The translations under genes were made by a program, and so were the position numbers. Positions 1 to 9,547 of a stretch of 64,000 bases of DNA are shown piece after piece (positions within the stretch are counted from its first letter, which is position 1; every line of letters starts with the position of its first letter). The notes beneath the pieces were generated by a model. It was not told where the DNA came from. It did not search any database and saw only the letters and a program-made list of their open reading frames with translations. Source of the stretch: Musa acuminata AAA Group (Eukaryota > Streptophyta > Magnoliopsida > Zingiberales > Musaceae); the NCBI RefSeq assembly GCF_036884655.1, contig NC_088345.1, forward strand, positions 18,789,501-18,853,500. The letters run 5' to 3'.

Positions 1-1695
1 AGAGCACTAAGAGGGGGGTGAATTAGTGCAGCGGAAAACCTTCTACGAAAAATAAAAATTGCGTTCGTTCATTAAAAGTGATTTTGGTAAGAAAGCCGAT
101 TTGTAAATAACTTTAACTTTTGTTTAAGCGAGATGCAGCAAAGATATAAATGCAGTTTGCAATTATGATTCTAATCAGATAATAGGCGCAAACTGAAATA
201 TGATATTCATACGAAAAAACTGATTTACGTCTAAATGCTAATTCGTAAATCACTTGACTAAGCGAGATGCAGTTTAAGCAAGGATATAAAGGCAATTTGT
301 AGTTATGATAGAAATCAAAACGTAAATGCAAACAGAAATATGATGATCGTATGATAAAACTGATTTACGTCTAAACACCGATTCAGAAAGTGCAAAGCTT
401 GAAACCCGATCGTATATGCTCAGAAAGCAGTAAGCTTTAAAGGAGGTTTACAGTAAAGATAATATGCTCAAAGTAAATGCAAACCAAGATTTAGAGTGAT
501 TCGGTCAATCTTGACCTACTCCACTTTTGGCTTCCTCCACTAATGAGGTCACCGACGTCAACTAGAGGCCTTCCTTCAATAGCCAAAGGCCAACCACCCT
601 TTTACAGTTTCACTCCTTTTGACGGGCTTAGGAGATAACCCTTACATAATTTTCTCTCCTATCTTTAAAGCTCAGAACTTAGAAGAAAAGAGAGAGAAGA
701 ACTTTTGGCCTTTACAACAATTTTGAGCTCTAAAAATCACAAAACAAAATCATGATTTCGGTGTATGTTTTGTTTTGCCCTTTCAGTGCTGAATGGGTGG
801 GGTATTTATAGGCCCCAACCTAGTTTGAATTTGGAGCTCAAAACTATCAATTCCCGGAATTTTGGGATCTGGCGGTTGCACCTCTTAATTGGAGCGGTTG
901 TACCGCCTGGCAGAGCTCGAAGACCGAGCCTCTAGGCGGTGCCACCTCCTGTTAGGGGCGGTTGCACCGCTCAGCCAGAGCTCGGAGACTGAGCCCAAGC
1001 GGTGCCACCTCTTGTCAGGGGAGGTTGCACCGCCCAGTCTCGCTCGGAGACCGAGCCCAGGCGGTGCCACCTCCTGGCTGGGGCGATTGCACCGCCCAGT
1101 GTCGCTCGGAGACTTAGCCCAGGCGGTGCCACCTCCTGGCTTTGGCGGTTCAACCGCTTGGCAGAAATCAGGGTCCGAATGGGTTGATCCATTCGGCCCA
1201 ATTTGGGTTTTTCAGGAGCCCAATTGCCCCAAGATTAAGTTAATGGGATCACCTCCCATTTCCAACTTAATCATTATGCTAACTACGATATTTCCTAAGA
1301 CATTTACTACAACTTGCTCCGGTGCGTCAATTGCTGCGTCAATTGCTTCTTCCGGTGAGCTTCCAGCGAACTTCCGTCGATCATCCGATGAACCCTCGGT
1401 GATGCTCCTACGGACTTCCGGCAAACTCTTGGACTTGCGACGATCCACTTGGCGAGTTCCGACGAGCTTCTTTGGCAAGCTCATGGACTTCTCGGATTTA
1501 TTCCCGTAGAACCTCCGACGACTGTCCGAACTTCCGTCGAACTCTCGAACTCCCAACGTGATCATTGTCTTGACTCCGGTGCAACTCCTGTTGCATATCT
1601 TATTTTCATCGTAGTTAATCCTGCACACGTATCTCAACATATAGATTAGATAACAAATGACAATTGACTTTATCATCAAAATCTGAGATTCAACA
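1..1695 (-). repeat. 3' LTR of the TR-GAG-like element, cut by the window edge
   Basis: This is the direct-repeat partner of 6872-8640. It lacks only the terminal TGTTAGGATCAA seen in the other copy. It ends ATTCAACA at 1695, next to a polypurine tract. A target-site duplication cannot be checked because the left flank is outside the window. Confidence 0.85.
874..1160. repeat. 62-63 bp tandem repeat in the left LTR
   Basis: About four to five units start with the core GCGGTGCCACCTC at 936, 999, 1061 and 1123. Each unit contains GGCGGTGC followed some 20 bases later by its reverse complement GCACCGCC, or a close variant, so each can fold into a short GC-rich hairpin. Overlapping ORFs on both strands (for example 889-1509 and 971-1201) are by-products of the repeat. 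Confidence 0.8.
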
Positions 1696-1711
1696 ATCTC
1701 TCCCTTTTTTA
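1696..1711 (-). other. Polypurine tract next to the 3' LTR
   Basis: On the minus strand this reads AAAAAAGGGAGAGAT immediately before the LTR start TGTTGAATC. It is the expected plus-strand primer for reverse transcription and agrees with the orientation given by the primer-binding site. Confidence 0.75.
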
Positions 1712-3273
1712 TGATGACAATCAATTGATAATGGAGTTAACATTAACTCATCCCGTCTATATGCCATACTTGAGATAAGTCATTCTTGAATTCAAACCCT
1801 TTGAATTCAAGAGACATATTGATAAGTTAAAATCATTTAAACTTATCAATACTCCCATCATGATTCCCATCATCATGTATCTCTCTGAAGATGATGTCAA
1901 GGCTTGACATGCATTTTCAAATTTTACATTACAAGTTTGAATGATGGTAATAGTAGCAATTCATCATATATCAACATGTAAAACTGCGAAGTAAGATTTT
2001 GATATCATTACATGATGCACACATTTCAAATGTTTTAGCAATTATCGCATTTCATCACATGGTAAGATTGATATACGTAAAATTATTATGCAAGTTTTTT
2101 GATATCTTGACACGATACAAACAAGGCATAATGCAAATTATAGCAATCATAGCATCTATTCATATATCTCTTGGTGATACAAGCATGGCATTAATACTCA
2201 TATATTTCTCCTCCTTTGTCATCAACAAAAAGCATGGTAGTTGTGATACCAGGAGAACAATATAAGCAAATTTTGACCATAAGTGTGATAGTCGTTCATG
2301 CCTTTACTAGGTTCAAGTTATTTTCCAATAGTAAGTGATAGGAAATCAATTGTACATGCATATAAAGGAAAGCATGATATGTAGATCGCTTTGAATATTT
2401 CTTCCTTTTTATTTGTTATAATCTTTTTGCATGAAGGAGGAAGGCCATTTGTGATACCAGCTATTTGTGAATTTACTTTGAGTGAAGTTAAAACCGATGA
2501 GAGATTAAATCATTAAGTTAAAGTTGATGAGAGATTGAATCATGCTTCATTTTTACAGGTATCAAGATATGTATGTGAAACAAATCTTTGCAAGTAAAAA
2601 CACTATCATCCATATTTCAAGATGGAATTCACAGGAATCATTTCATCAAATCCATTTCAGAAAAATATTTTTCATATAATAAGTGTATGAGAAAATCCGA
2701 TTTTTAGGATACCAATTCTTAAGCGAATCCAAAAATGAAATTAACACTTTCTTGCATTCAGACAAGACTATGCTATACAATCATGAAGACAAAACATGCT
2801 TATTGTTATGGAAATTGTTGTATTCAACACAATTTCCAACATGTTATTTAGGCATGTGATGACAATTAAGTGATTTGATCATTCAATAAAGTCCGAAAAA
2901 TAATTTTAACTAGTTTATGTATTTGGACACATCAACATTCCTAATTCTCTTATTATGAAATCAAATTGTTCTTCACTTAAAGGTTTTGTAAAAGTATCAA
3001 CTAGTTGATGTTTAATATTATGGCAATATAATAACATTACGCATCAACTGCATTGGTATATCATTTTCACATATCATGGAAACCAAGACACAAGGTTTTC
3101 AAAAACATTTAGTTTCGATGTAAAATCCGATAGTGAGTAACGAGATTAAATAATGAGTGATGTTTGTAACTCTGCTCACAAATAAATACATTAGGTAACC
3201 ATATCAAAGATCAAGGCACAAGGCATTGTGATCATAGTGAGTAACATAAAGAGTTTACAATACACATATAAGC
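1712..3273. other. AT-rich non-coding 3' part of the element
   Basis: This lies between the second ORF and the polypurine tract. Only short ORFs occur, with no recognisable domain. In an autonomous Copia element pol would end here, but no trace of RNase H or reverse transcriptase was found. Confidence 0.55.
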
Positions 3274-4382
3274 TCATTCAGGAGGTGGAAAATTAAAATG
3301 CCTAAATAAAGAGTCAAATTGTCGATGAATTTGCTGCAGCTCAGATAGGATTTGATCTTGTCGATGTTCAAGCCGTTCTTGTCTTTGTTCAAATCGGTCC
3401 ATCCAAATCTCAATATCTTCGACAGATGATGCAGGAGCTTGCTCAAATGAATGTGTTTCCTCAAAGGGACAGATCGGAGGAGATTGAGTACCCCTAAAGA
3501 CTAGTGTTTCTGGTTCTGGTTCAGGTTGAGGGGGATCGATTCTTCTAGGCATTCTAACCCAGTTACCGTTTCTATAAACACATCTTAATCGGTGAAGTAG
3601 ATTTTTATTTATTATGCTAAACCTATCTACTTTTATTACTTCTTCTTCCGGTGGTATTGGAATATCGTAGGCTTTCAGTATTCTAGTGATTATACCACCA
3701 TATGGAAGCATCATGTCTTTCTTAGATAGTTCTAACATGTTTTGCTGGATAAGATAACCAAGACAGATGTCATGTCCTTTCATGATCCAATACATAGTTC
3801 CTAATTCTAATTGGCTTACTTCATCATGACGGTATTGTTTATGGAAAATGATGCTAGTTAGGATATAATGAAGTACCTTAGTGTTTAGTGGCAGTAGATG
3901 TTCACAACTTTTAGGAACAAATGTTAAGTTGAGATTGGCGAAAATTGTTCCTAAGGCTTCAACATTTGTTGTCCCAACAGTTTCATCATCTCATGATCCT
4001 CTAAAGCAGAGTCCTCTATTTTTTATGGGAATGCCTATCATATCGCAAATGAATTTATCCGTAATGGAGATGTGTTGTCCTAAGAGATAGGTAGACATTC
4101 TTTCTTCTTCATCTACTTGTGTATTGTTGTAAAACAATCTAACAAGTCTTAGATAGATGGGTTCACTAATTTGTAAAATAGGGAGTAGATCTAAGTTTGC
4201 AAACCATTGGATTGTTTCTAAGTCTCTTAGTTCATTTAAATCTATATGTTTTCCGTTATTGACACTCCTAAGTTCGAAAGAGGAAACTTTTCAGCATGAT
4301 ATTTTGAATCGAAAAGGGTAAGATCAAAATCTTCCACTAATCTCCTCTTCCCTTTGTCCCTTGAGGATCTTCTAGACCCCAT
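3274..4382 (-). pseudogene. Plant transposon-protein ORF (second ORF of the element)
   Basis: An ATG at 4382 opens MGSRRSSRDKGKRR, then FDSKYHAEKF. After one frameshift near 4275 a single frame continues to 3274, interrupted by one TGA near 3999. It includes QWFANLDLLPILQIS, MSTYLLGQHISITDKF and SQLELGTMYWIMKGHDICL, and ends in a Pro/Glu-rich and then Gln-rich coiled segment. This matches the family annotated as putative plant transposon protein domain (PF20167-like), recalled from memory; its function is unknown. About 370 residues would be encoded without the breaks. Having only one stop and one shift, it looks better preserved than the gag upstream. Confidence 0.65.
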
Positions 4383-5311
4383 AACTACTGCTATTTAAGA
4401 GGATAGTAAATGAATCAAAAACAGAATTTAAGGGGTTCTTAGAGAATACCTTAGTGAGATCTTCAATAGAAGGAGAGATTGTCGATCTTTTACTTCAAAA
4501 TGAGGAGTATTTGGGATGCTATGAGGGGTGAAATGGAGGTGGCGAAGCTTTGGAAGAGTAAAGAGGGGAAGGGAGTGAGTTGGGGTCGGTTCCATCACCG
4601 GCCCTAGCTCGGGTTAAAAAGAGGCAGAGTTGCGGGCGGTTGCACCGCTGGCTAGGGCGGTGCAACCGCTTGCAACACGTGACAGCCGGAGGTGCTACCT
4701 CCAGTTGGGGCGATGCCACCGCCTGTAGGCGGTGAGCACTTGTTCTGGCTGCAGTGTGATCTGATTTGAATGTTTTTGACTTGAGAAGAATTTTCATTCA
4801 AAGCAATCAACTTTACTTATGCAATTACGTAAGAATTTTCTATTGTAAGATAAGAAATTTTGCATGATTAAGATAGATCTTGTGACGTGCATACTCTAAA
4901 TGTCATGCACATATTTGTGATAGATTGTTCAGGTCTTGCAAGTTCATGACAAACTTAGTAAGTTCATGATATAGTTGGATTCGAAAGTAACGAACGGATG
5001 AAATCAATGAGTTCGAAAATCTAGAGGATATGTGAAGTGAGAATTATGGGTTTCCAATTCTGAGAGATCAAATAGGATTGTATCTATATCGCATTTGTAA
5101 TTTTAATTTTCTAATCCTCTTCTGTTATTTAGGCTAGAGAGCATCGCGAGTTCTTTTTGGATCTTGGGTCATGAATATCGAGAATCCAAAGAGTAGGATA
5201 TTATTTCTTGCTCCCAGCTTAAGATGTTTTATGTCTTTACAAGAAAGGATGATCTTTAGGTACCTATTTGCTTTTGGGTGCCTCAAAAATAGATCTACAT
5301 TGTTTATTATG
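4383..5311. other. Spacer between the two element ORFs, with LTR-like GC-rich modules
   Basis: No convincing gene is seen. At 4633-4740 there are GCGGTTGCACCGC and GCGGTGCAACCGC modules of the same type as the LTR tandem repeat, embedded in otherwise AT-rich sequence. The minus-strand ORF 4519-4797 covers them and looks incidental. Confidence 0.5.
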
Positions 5312-6821
5312 TTACATAGAATTTATCATGGTTCCTTTATGAACCCAAATTAATTTGTTCGGACTAATTTTCTTGAATGGACAATAATACGTTTTGTATC
5401 CAAGTTTACAACAAAAGTTGCATTTGTCTTGGTGTCGAACATGTAAGATGGGGCCTTTTATGAAAGTGATTGGATTTTGGTGAGGACTTCTCACAAATCC
5501 GATTCCACTTCTTTTGAGAACGTGACCCTTGTTTGCAAGGATCATGTTCAAGGACTTGCTACCAACCTCGAATTTCTTCAAGGTGTCCTTAAGTAGCAAG
5601 TTTTCCTTTTGGAGAGGTTCTAGATCATGACATTTTATGCATGAACCTAAACTATCATGATATTCAGCTTTTAACTTATCGAAATTACAAGTAAGACTAT
5701 CATGCCCCTTTTTTAGCAATTTGTATTTTCTACTAATAATCTTGCATTCATCAAATAAGTCATGGAAGGCATTTAATAATTCATCAAACGATAAATCTAC
5801 ATCCATTGAATTCGTTACCTCCTCTCCGATGACCATTAAGGCGTAATGAGCAACTTGCTCGGTGTTGGACTCCTCTTCTTCGGACGCGCTCAAGTCATCC
5901 CATGTTGCTTTGAGCGCCTTCTTCTTTGATGTTCTCTTTTTGACTTGGGGACAATCACTCTTGTAGTGTCCCGGCTTTTTGCACTCATAGCAAATAACTT
6001 GGTCCTTCTTGGGTTCAAGTTTATTTTTTGTGTCATTCTTAAACTTATTTCTTTTAATAAATTTTTAAAATTTTCTTGTTAGAAGTGTCAAGTCATCGTC
6101 ACAGTCCTCATCACTTGAGTTTTCTCTCAAGTGGTCTTCTGAAGTTCTAAGTGACATATCCTTCCTGTTCTTTGGAAGGATATCTTCTTGCTCTTCATGA
6201 GCTTTGCAAGTCATCTCGTAGGTCATTAATGACCCGATTAGTTCTTCAAGAGGGAAGTTGTTTAGATCTTTCGCCTCTTGAATAGTAGTGACTTTAGGAT
6301 CCCAACTCTTAGGAAGGGATCTTAGAATCTTATTTACGAGCTCAAAATCCGAAAAACTTTTTTTGGAGTCCTTTTAGACCGTTGACGACATCCGTGAAAC
6401 GGGTAAACATGTCGTCATAAGTCTCACTCGGTTTCATCCGAAAAAGTTCGAAAGAATGTAACAAAAGATTGATTTTTTACTATTTCACTCTACTTGTGCC
6501 TTCGTGAGTCATTTCGAGTGTGTGCCAAATATCAAATGCAGTTTCACAAACCGAAACACGGTTGAACTCGTTTTTATCAAGCGCACAAAATAAGGCATTC
6601 ATAGCCTTTGCATTAAGAGCGAAAGTCTTCTTCTCCAATTCATTCCAATCGATCATTGGAATAGAAGAATTCAAAAATCCATTTTCGACAAGATTCCAAA
6701 GTTCAAAATCCATAGAAATAAGAAAGATCCTCATTCGGGTCTTCCAATAGGTGTAGTCCGTCCCATTGAACAAGGGTGGATGTGTAATAGAACGACCCTC
6801 TTGGTTTTCGGCGTATGCCAT
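5312..6821 (-). pseudogene. Broken Copia-type gag with two zinc knuckles
   Basis: The start at 6821 (MAYAENQEGRS) is followed by HPPLFNGTDYTYWKTRM, the usual opening of plant Copia gag proteins of the DUF4219/UBN2 type, which package element RNA. The frame breaks at about 6480 and resumes in another phase, with stops near 6375 and 6065. A CCHC zinc knuckle follows (CYECKKPGHYKSDC, near 5990-5945 by back-translation). The last open part, 5893-5312, is acidic then coiled-coil-like. It ends with a second knuckle, CNFCCKLGYKTYYC, in which the histidine is replaced by tyrosine, and then a WVHKGT tail. The frame begins about 37 bp after the primer site. No pol follows. It is a pseudogene in this copy. 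Confidence 0.8.
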
Positions 6822-6857
6822 CTCTCTTGGGTTTTAATCCATTTGAGAGTTAACCCC

Positions 6858-6871
6858 ACTCTGATACCAAT
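6858..6871 (-). other. Primer-binding site (tRNA-Met type)
   Basis: Read on the minus strand directly after the 5' LTR, this gives TGGTATCAGAGTGG. It matches the usual plant Copia primer site TGGTATCAGAGC, complementary to the initiator-Met tRNA 3' end, for the first 11 bases. It fixes the element's orientation as minus. Confidence 0.8.
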
Positions 6872-8640
6872 TGTTAGGATCAAGAGCACTAAGAGGGGGG
6901 GGGGGGGGGGGGGTGAATTAGTACAGCGGAAAACCTTCTACGAAAAATAAAAACTACGTTCGTTCATTAAAAGTGATTTTGGTAAGAAAGTCGATTCGTA
7001 AATCACTTTAACTTTTGTTTAAGCGAGATGCAGCAAAGATATAAATGTAGTTTGCAGTTATGATTCTAATCAGATAGTAGGCGCAAACTGAAATATGATA
7101 TTCATACGAAAAAACCGATTTACATCTAAATGCTGATTCGTAAATCACTTGATTAAGCGAGATGCAGTTTAAGCAAGGATATAAAGGCAATTTGCAGTTA
7201 TGATAGAAATCAAAACGTAAACGCAAATAGAAATATGATGATCGTACGATAAAACTGATTTACGTCTAAACGCCGATTCAGAAAGTGTAAAGCTTGAAAC
7301 CTGATCGTATATGCGCAGAAAGCAGTAAGCTTTAGAGGAGGTTTGCAGTAAAGATAATATGCTCAAAGTAAATGCAAACCGAGATTTAGAGTGGTTCGGT
7401 CAATCTTGACCTACTCTACTTTTGGCTTCCTCCACCGACGAGGTCACCGACGTCAACTAGAGGCCTTCCTTCAATAGGCGAAGGCCAACCACCCTTTTAC
7501 AGTTTCACTCCTTTTGACGGGCTTAAGAGACAACCCTTACATAATTTTCTCTTCTCTCTTTAAAGCTCAGAACTTGGAAGAAAAGAGGGAGAAGAACTTT
7601 TGACCTTTACAACAATTTTGAGCACTAAAAATCACAGAACAAGATCAGGATTTCAGTGTATGTTTTGTTTTGCCCTTTCAGTGCTGAATGGGTGGGGTAT
7701 TTATAGGCCCCAACCCAGTTTGAATTTGGAGCTCAAAACTGTCAATTCCCGGAATTCTGGGATCTGGCGGTTGCACCTCGTGACTGGAGCGGTTGCACCG
7801 TCTGGCAGAGCTCGAAGACTGAGCCTCTAGGCGGTGCCACCTCCTGTCAGGGGTGGTTGTACCTCCTGCCAGAGCTAGAAGACCGAGCTCAAGTGGTGCC
7901 ACCTCCTGACTAAGGCGGTTGCACCGCTCAGCTAGAGCTCGGAGACCGAGCCCAGGCGGTGCCACCTCCTGTCAGGGGAGGTTGCACCGCCCAGTCTCAC
8001 TCGGAGACTGAGCCAAAGCGGTGCCACCTCCTGGCTGGGGCGGTTGCACCGCCTAGTGTCGCTCGGAGAGTTTGCCCAAGCGGTGCCACCTCCTGGCTTG
8101 GACGGTTCAACCGCCTGGCAGAAATCAGGGTCCGAATTGGTTGATCCATTCGGCCCAATTTGGGTTTTTTAGGGGCCAAATTGCCCCAAGATTAAGTTAA
8201 TGGGATCACCTCCCATTTCCAACTTAATCATTGTACTAACTACTATATTTCCTAAGACATTTACTGCAACTTGCTCCGGTGCATCAATTGCTTCTTCCGG
8301 CGAGCTTCCGGCGAACTTCCGTCGATCATCCGATGAACCCTCGGTGATGCTCCTGTGGACTTCCGGCAAACTCTTGGACTTGCGATGATCCACTTGGCGA
8401 GTTCCGACGAGCTTCTTTTGCAAGCTCATGGACTTCTCGGATTTGTTCCCGTAGAACCTCCGATGACTGTCCGAACTTCCGTCGAACTCTCGAACTCCCA
8501 ACGTAATCATTGTCTTGACTCCAGTGCAACTCCTGTTGCATATCTTATTTTCATCGTAGTTAATCCTGCACACTTATCCCAACATATAGATTAGATAACA
8601 AATGACAATTGACTTTATCATCAAAATCCGAGATTCAACA
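6872..8640 (-). repeat. 5' LTR of the TR-GAG-like element
   Basis: This 1769-bp LTR starts TGTTAGGATC and ends GATTCAACA on the plus strand, so it has TG...CA ends. It matches 1-1695 along its length, with indels in a GC-rich tandem block (about 7765-8125). A run of 19 G lies at 6895-6913 against 6 G in the partner LTR. Several ORFs here (for example 7678-7965 and 8169-8573 on the minus strand) are also present in the other LTR in broken form and look like chance ORFs. Confidence 0.85.
7765..8125. repeat. 62-63 bp tandem repeat in the right LTR
   Basis: This is the same array as in the left LTR with about one more unit. Cores lie near 7831, 7894, 7955, 8018 and 8080. The unit again pairs GGCGGTGC with GCACCGCC. 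The copy-number difference between LTRs that were identical at insertion implies later slippage or unequal exchange. Confidence 0.75.
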
Positions 8641-9547
8641 TTAGCCAAGCGGCCACAATAACACGTTGCCTCAAGCAGAGTCATTGAAGAAGCACCAAGA
8701 CACGGATTCAGAACCAGTGCTAACGAGCACCGTCTTGGCTCTACTCATCCACTCCTTCTCTTCCTTCATCGCTGGTCTTTCTTTTCTTTGCCGGCCTTGC
8801 TCCCTCTCCTATTTGCAAACACTCTCCGTCGTCGGTCTACAGTAGACACTCTTCGTCGCGCCACGTAAGGAGGAAAACATTCTCTCACTGCCTCCTCAAT
8901 AGCGGCAAACGACGAATAGCGGTGTCTTCCTCGCTTCCTAGCCAGCAGTAGTCATAATTGCTGCATCTTCCTTCCTCTACCGCAGCAGCATTCGCTGCCG
9001 CTTCCCTCTACACAACGGCGCCTCCTCAACGGCGGTGTCTTCCTCCTCAATAGCGATGAACGGCGAACAGCGGTGTCTTCCTCGCTAAGTCTTCCTTGCT
9101 TAATGATGGATGCCGCATCTTCCTCCTTCGCTGTCGTAGCCGCTTCCCGGCCAGCAGCTGCTGCAACCGTTGAATCTTCCTTCCTCTACCGCAGCAGCTT
9201 TCGCTGCCGCTTTCCTCTATACACCTAATTGCTGTAGATTTCTCTCACTGCAGTTTCCTTGAGTACCGCTGTAGATTTTTGCGGCCATTTCCCAGCGAAC
9301 CACAGTCTTGAGTATCGCTGCAGTTTTCGCGGCCATCTTCCAGCGAACTGCAGCCTCTACAATCTGTTGCAGCAAGCAGCAATCCACAGCAACTATCGAC
9401 AGTTTTGGGTACTATTGAAGATTGCTCAATCTGCTGTAGCAAGCAGCAATCATAGTAGTGGCCCCTCCCTCCCTCATTCTCCACTTTGTGTGACCTGAGT
9501 ATCACATAAGGTTCGCTGCATTACTTCTTCTAAAAAAATAAAAAAAA
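8641..9547 (+). other. GC-rich leader upstream of the Copia gag
   Basis: No gene is supported. The stretch repeats phrases such as GCGGTGTCTTCCTCGCT and GCCAGCAGC. ORFs on both strands at 9245-9505 follow this low-complexity sequence. It may be leader plus the remains of an LTR. Confidence 0.4.

Larger units (their letters stand above)
1..8640 (-). mobile_element. Non-autonomous Copia-related LTR element (TR-GAG-like)
   Basis: The two ends of this block are direct repeats (1-1695 and 6872-8640). On the minus strand, 6872-8640 is the 5' LTR. It is followed at once by a primer site reading TGGTATCAGAGTGG, then a gag-like frame and a second ORF, and a polypurine tract abuts the 3' LTR at 1695. 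The LTR runs TGTTGAATC...CTAACA. The 3' LTR is cut by the window edge, about a dozen bases short. The internal part is 5176 bp, and I find no protease, integrase, reverse transcriptase or RNase H in it. LTRs with gag but no pol is the published TR-GAG pattern; assigning this copy to that class is inference. Frameshifts and stops show it is not active as it stands. Confidence 0.85.

Noticed and set aside
889..1509. 206-aa plus-strand ORF and overlapping minus-strand ORFs
   Set aside because: They run through the LTR tandem repeat, are open on both strands, and are not conserved in the other LTR.
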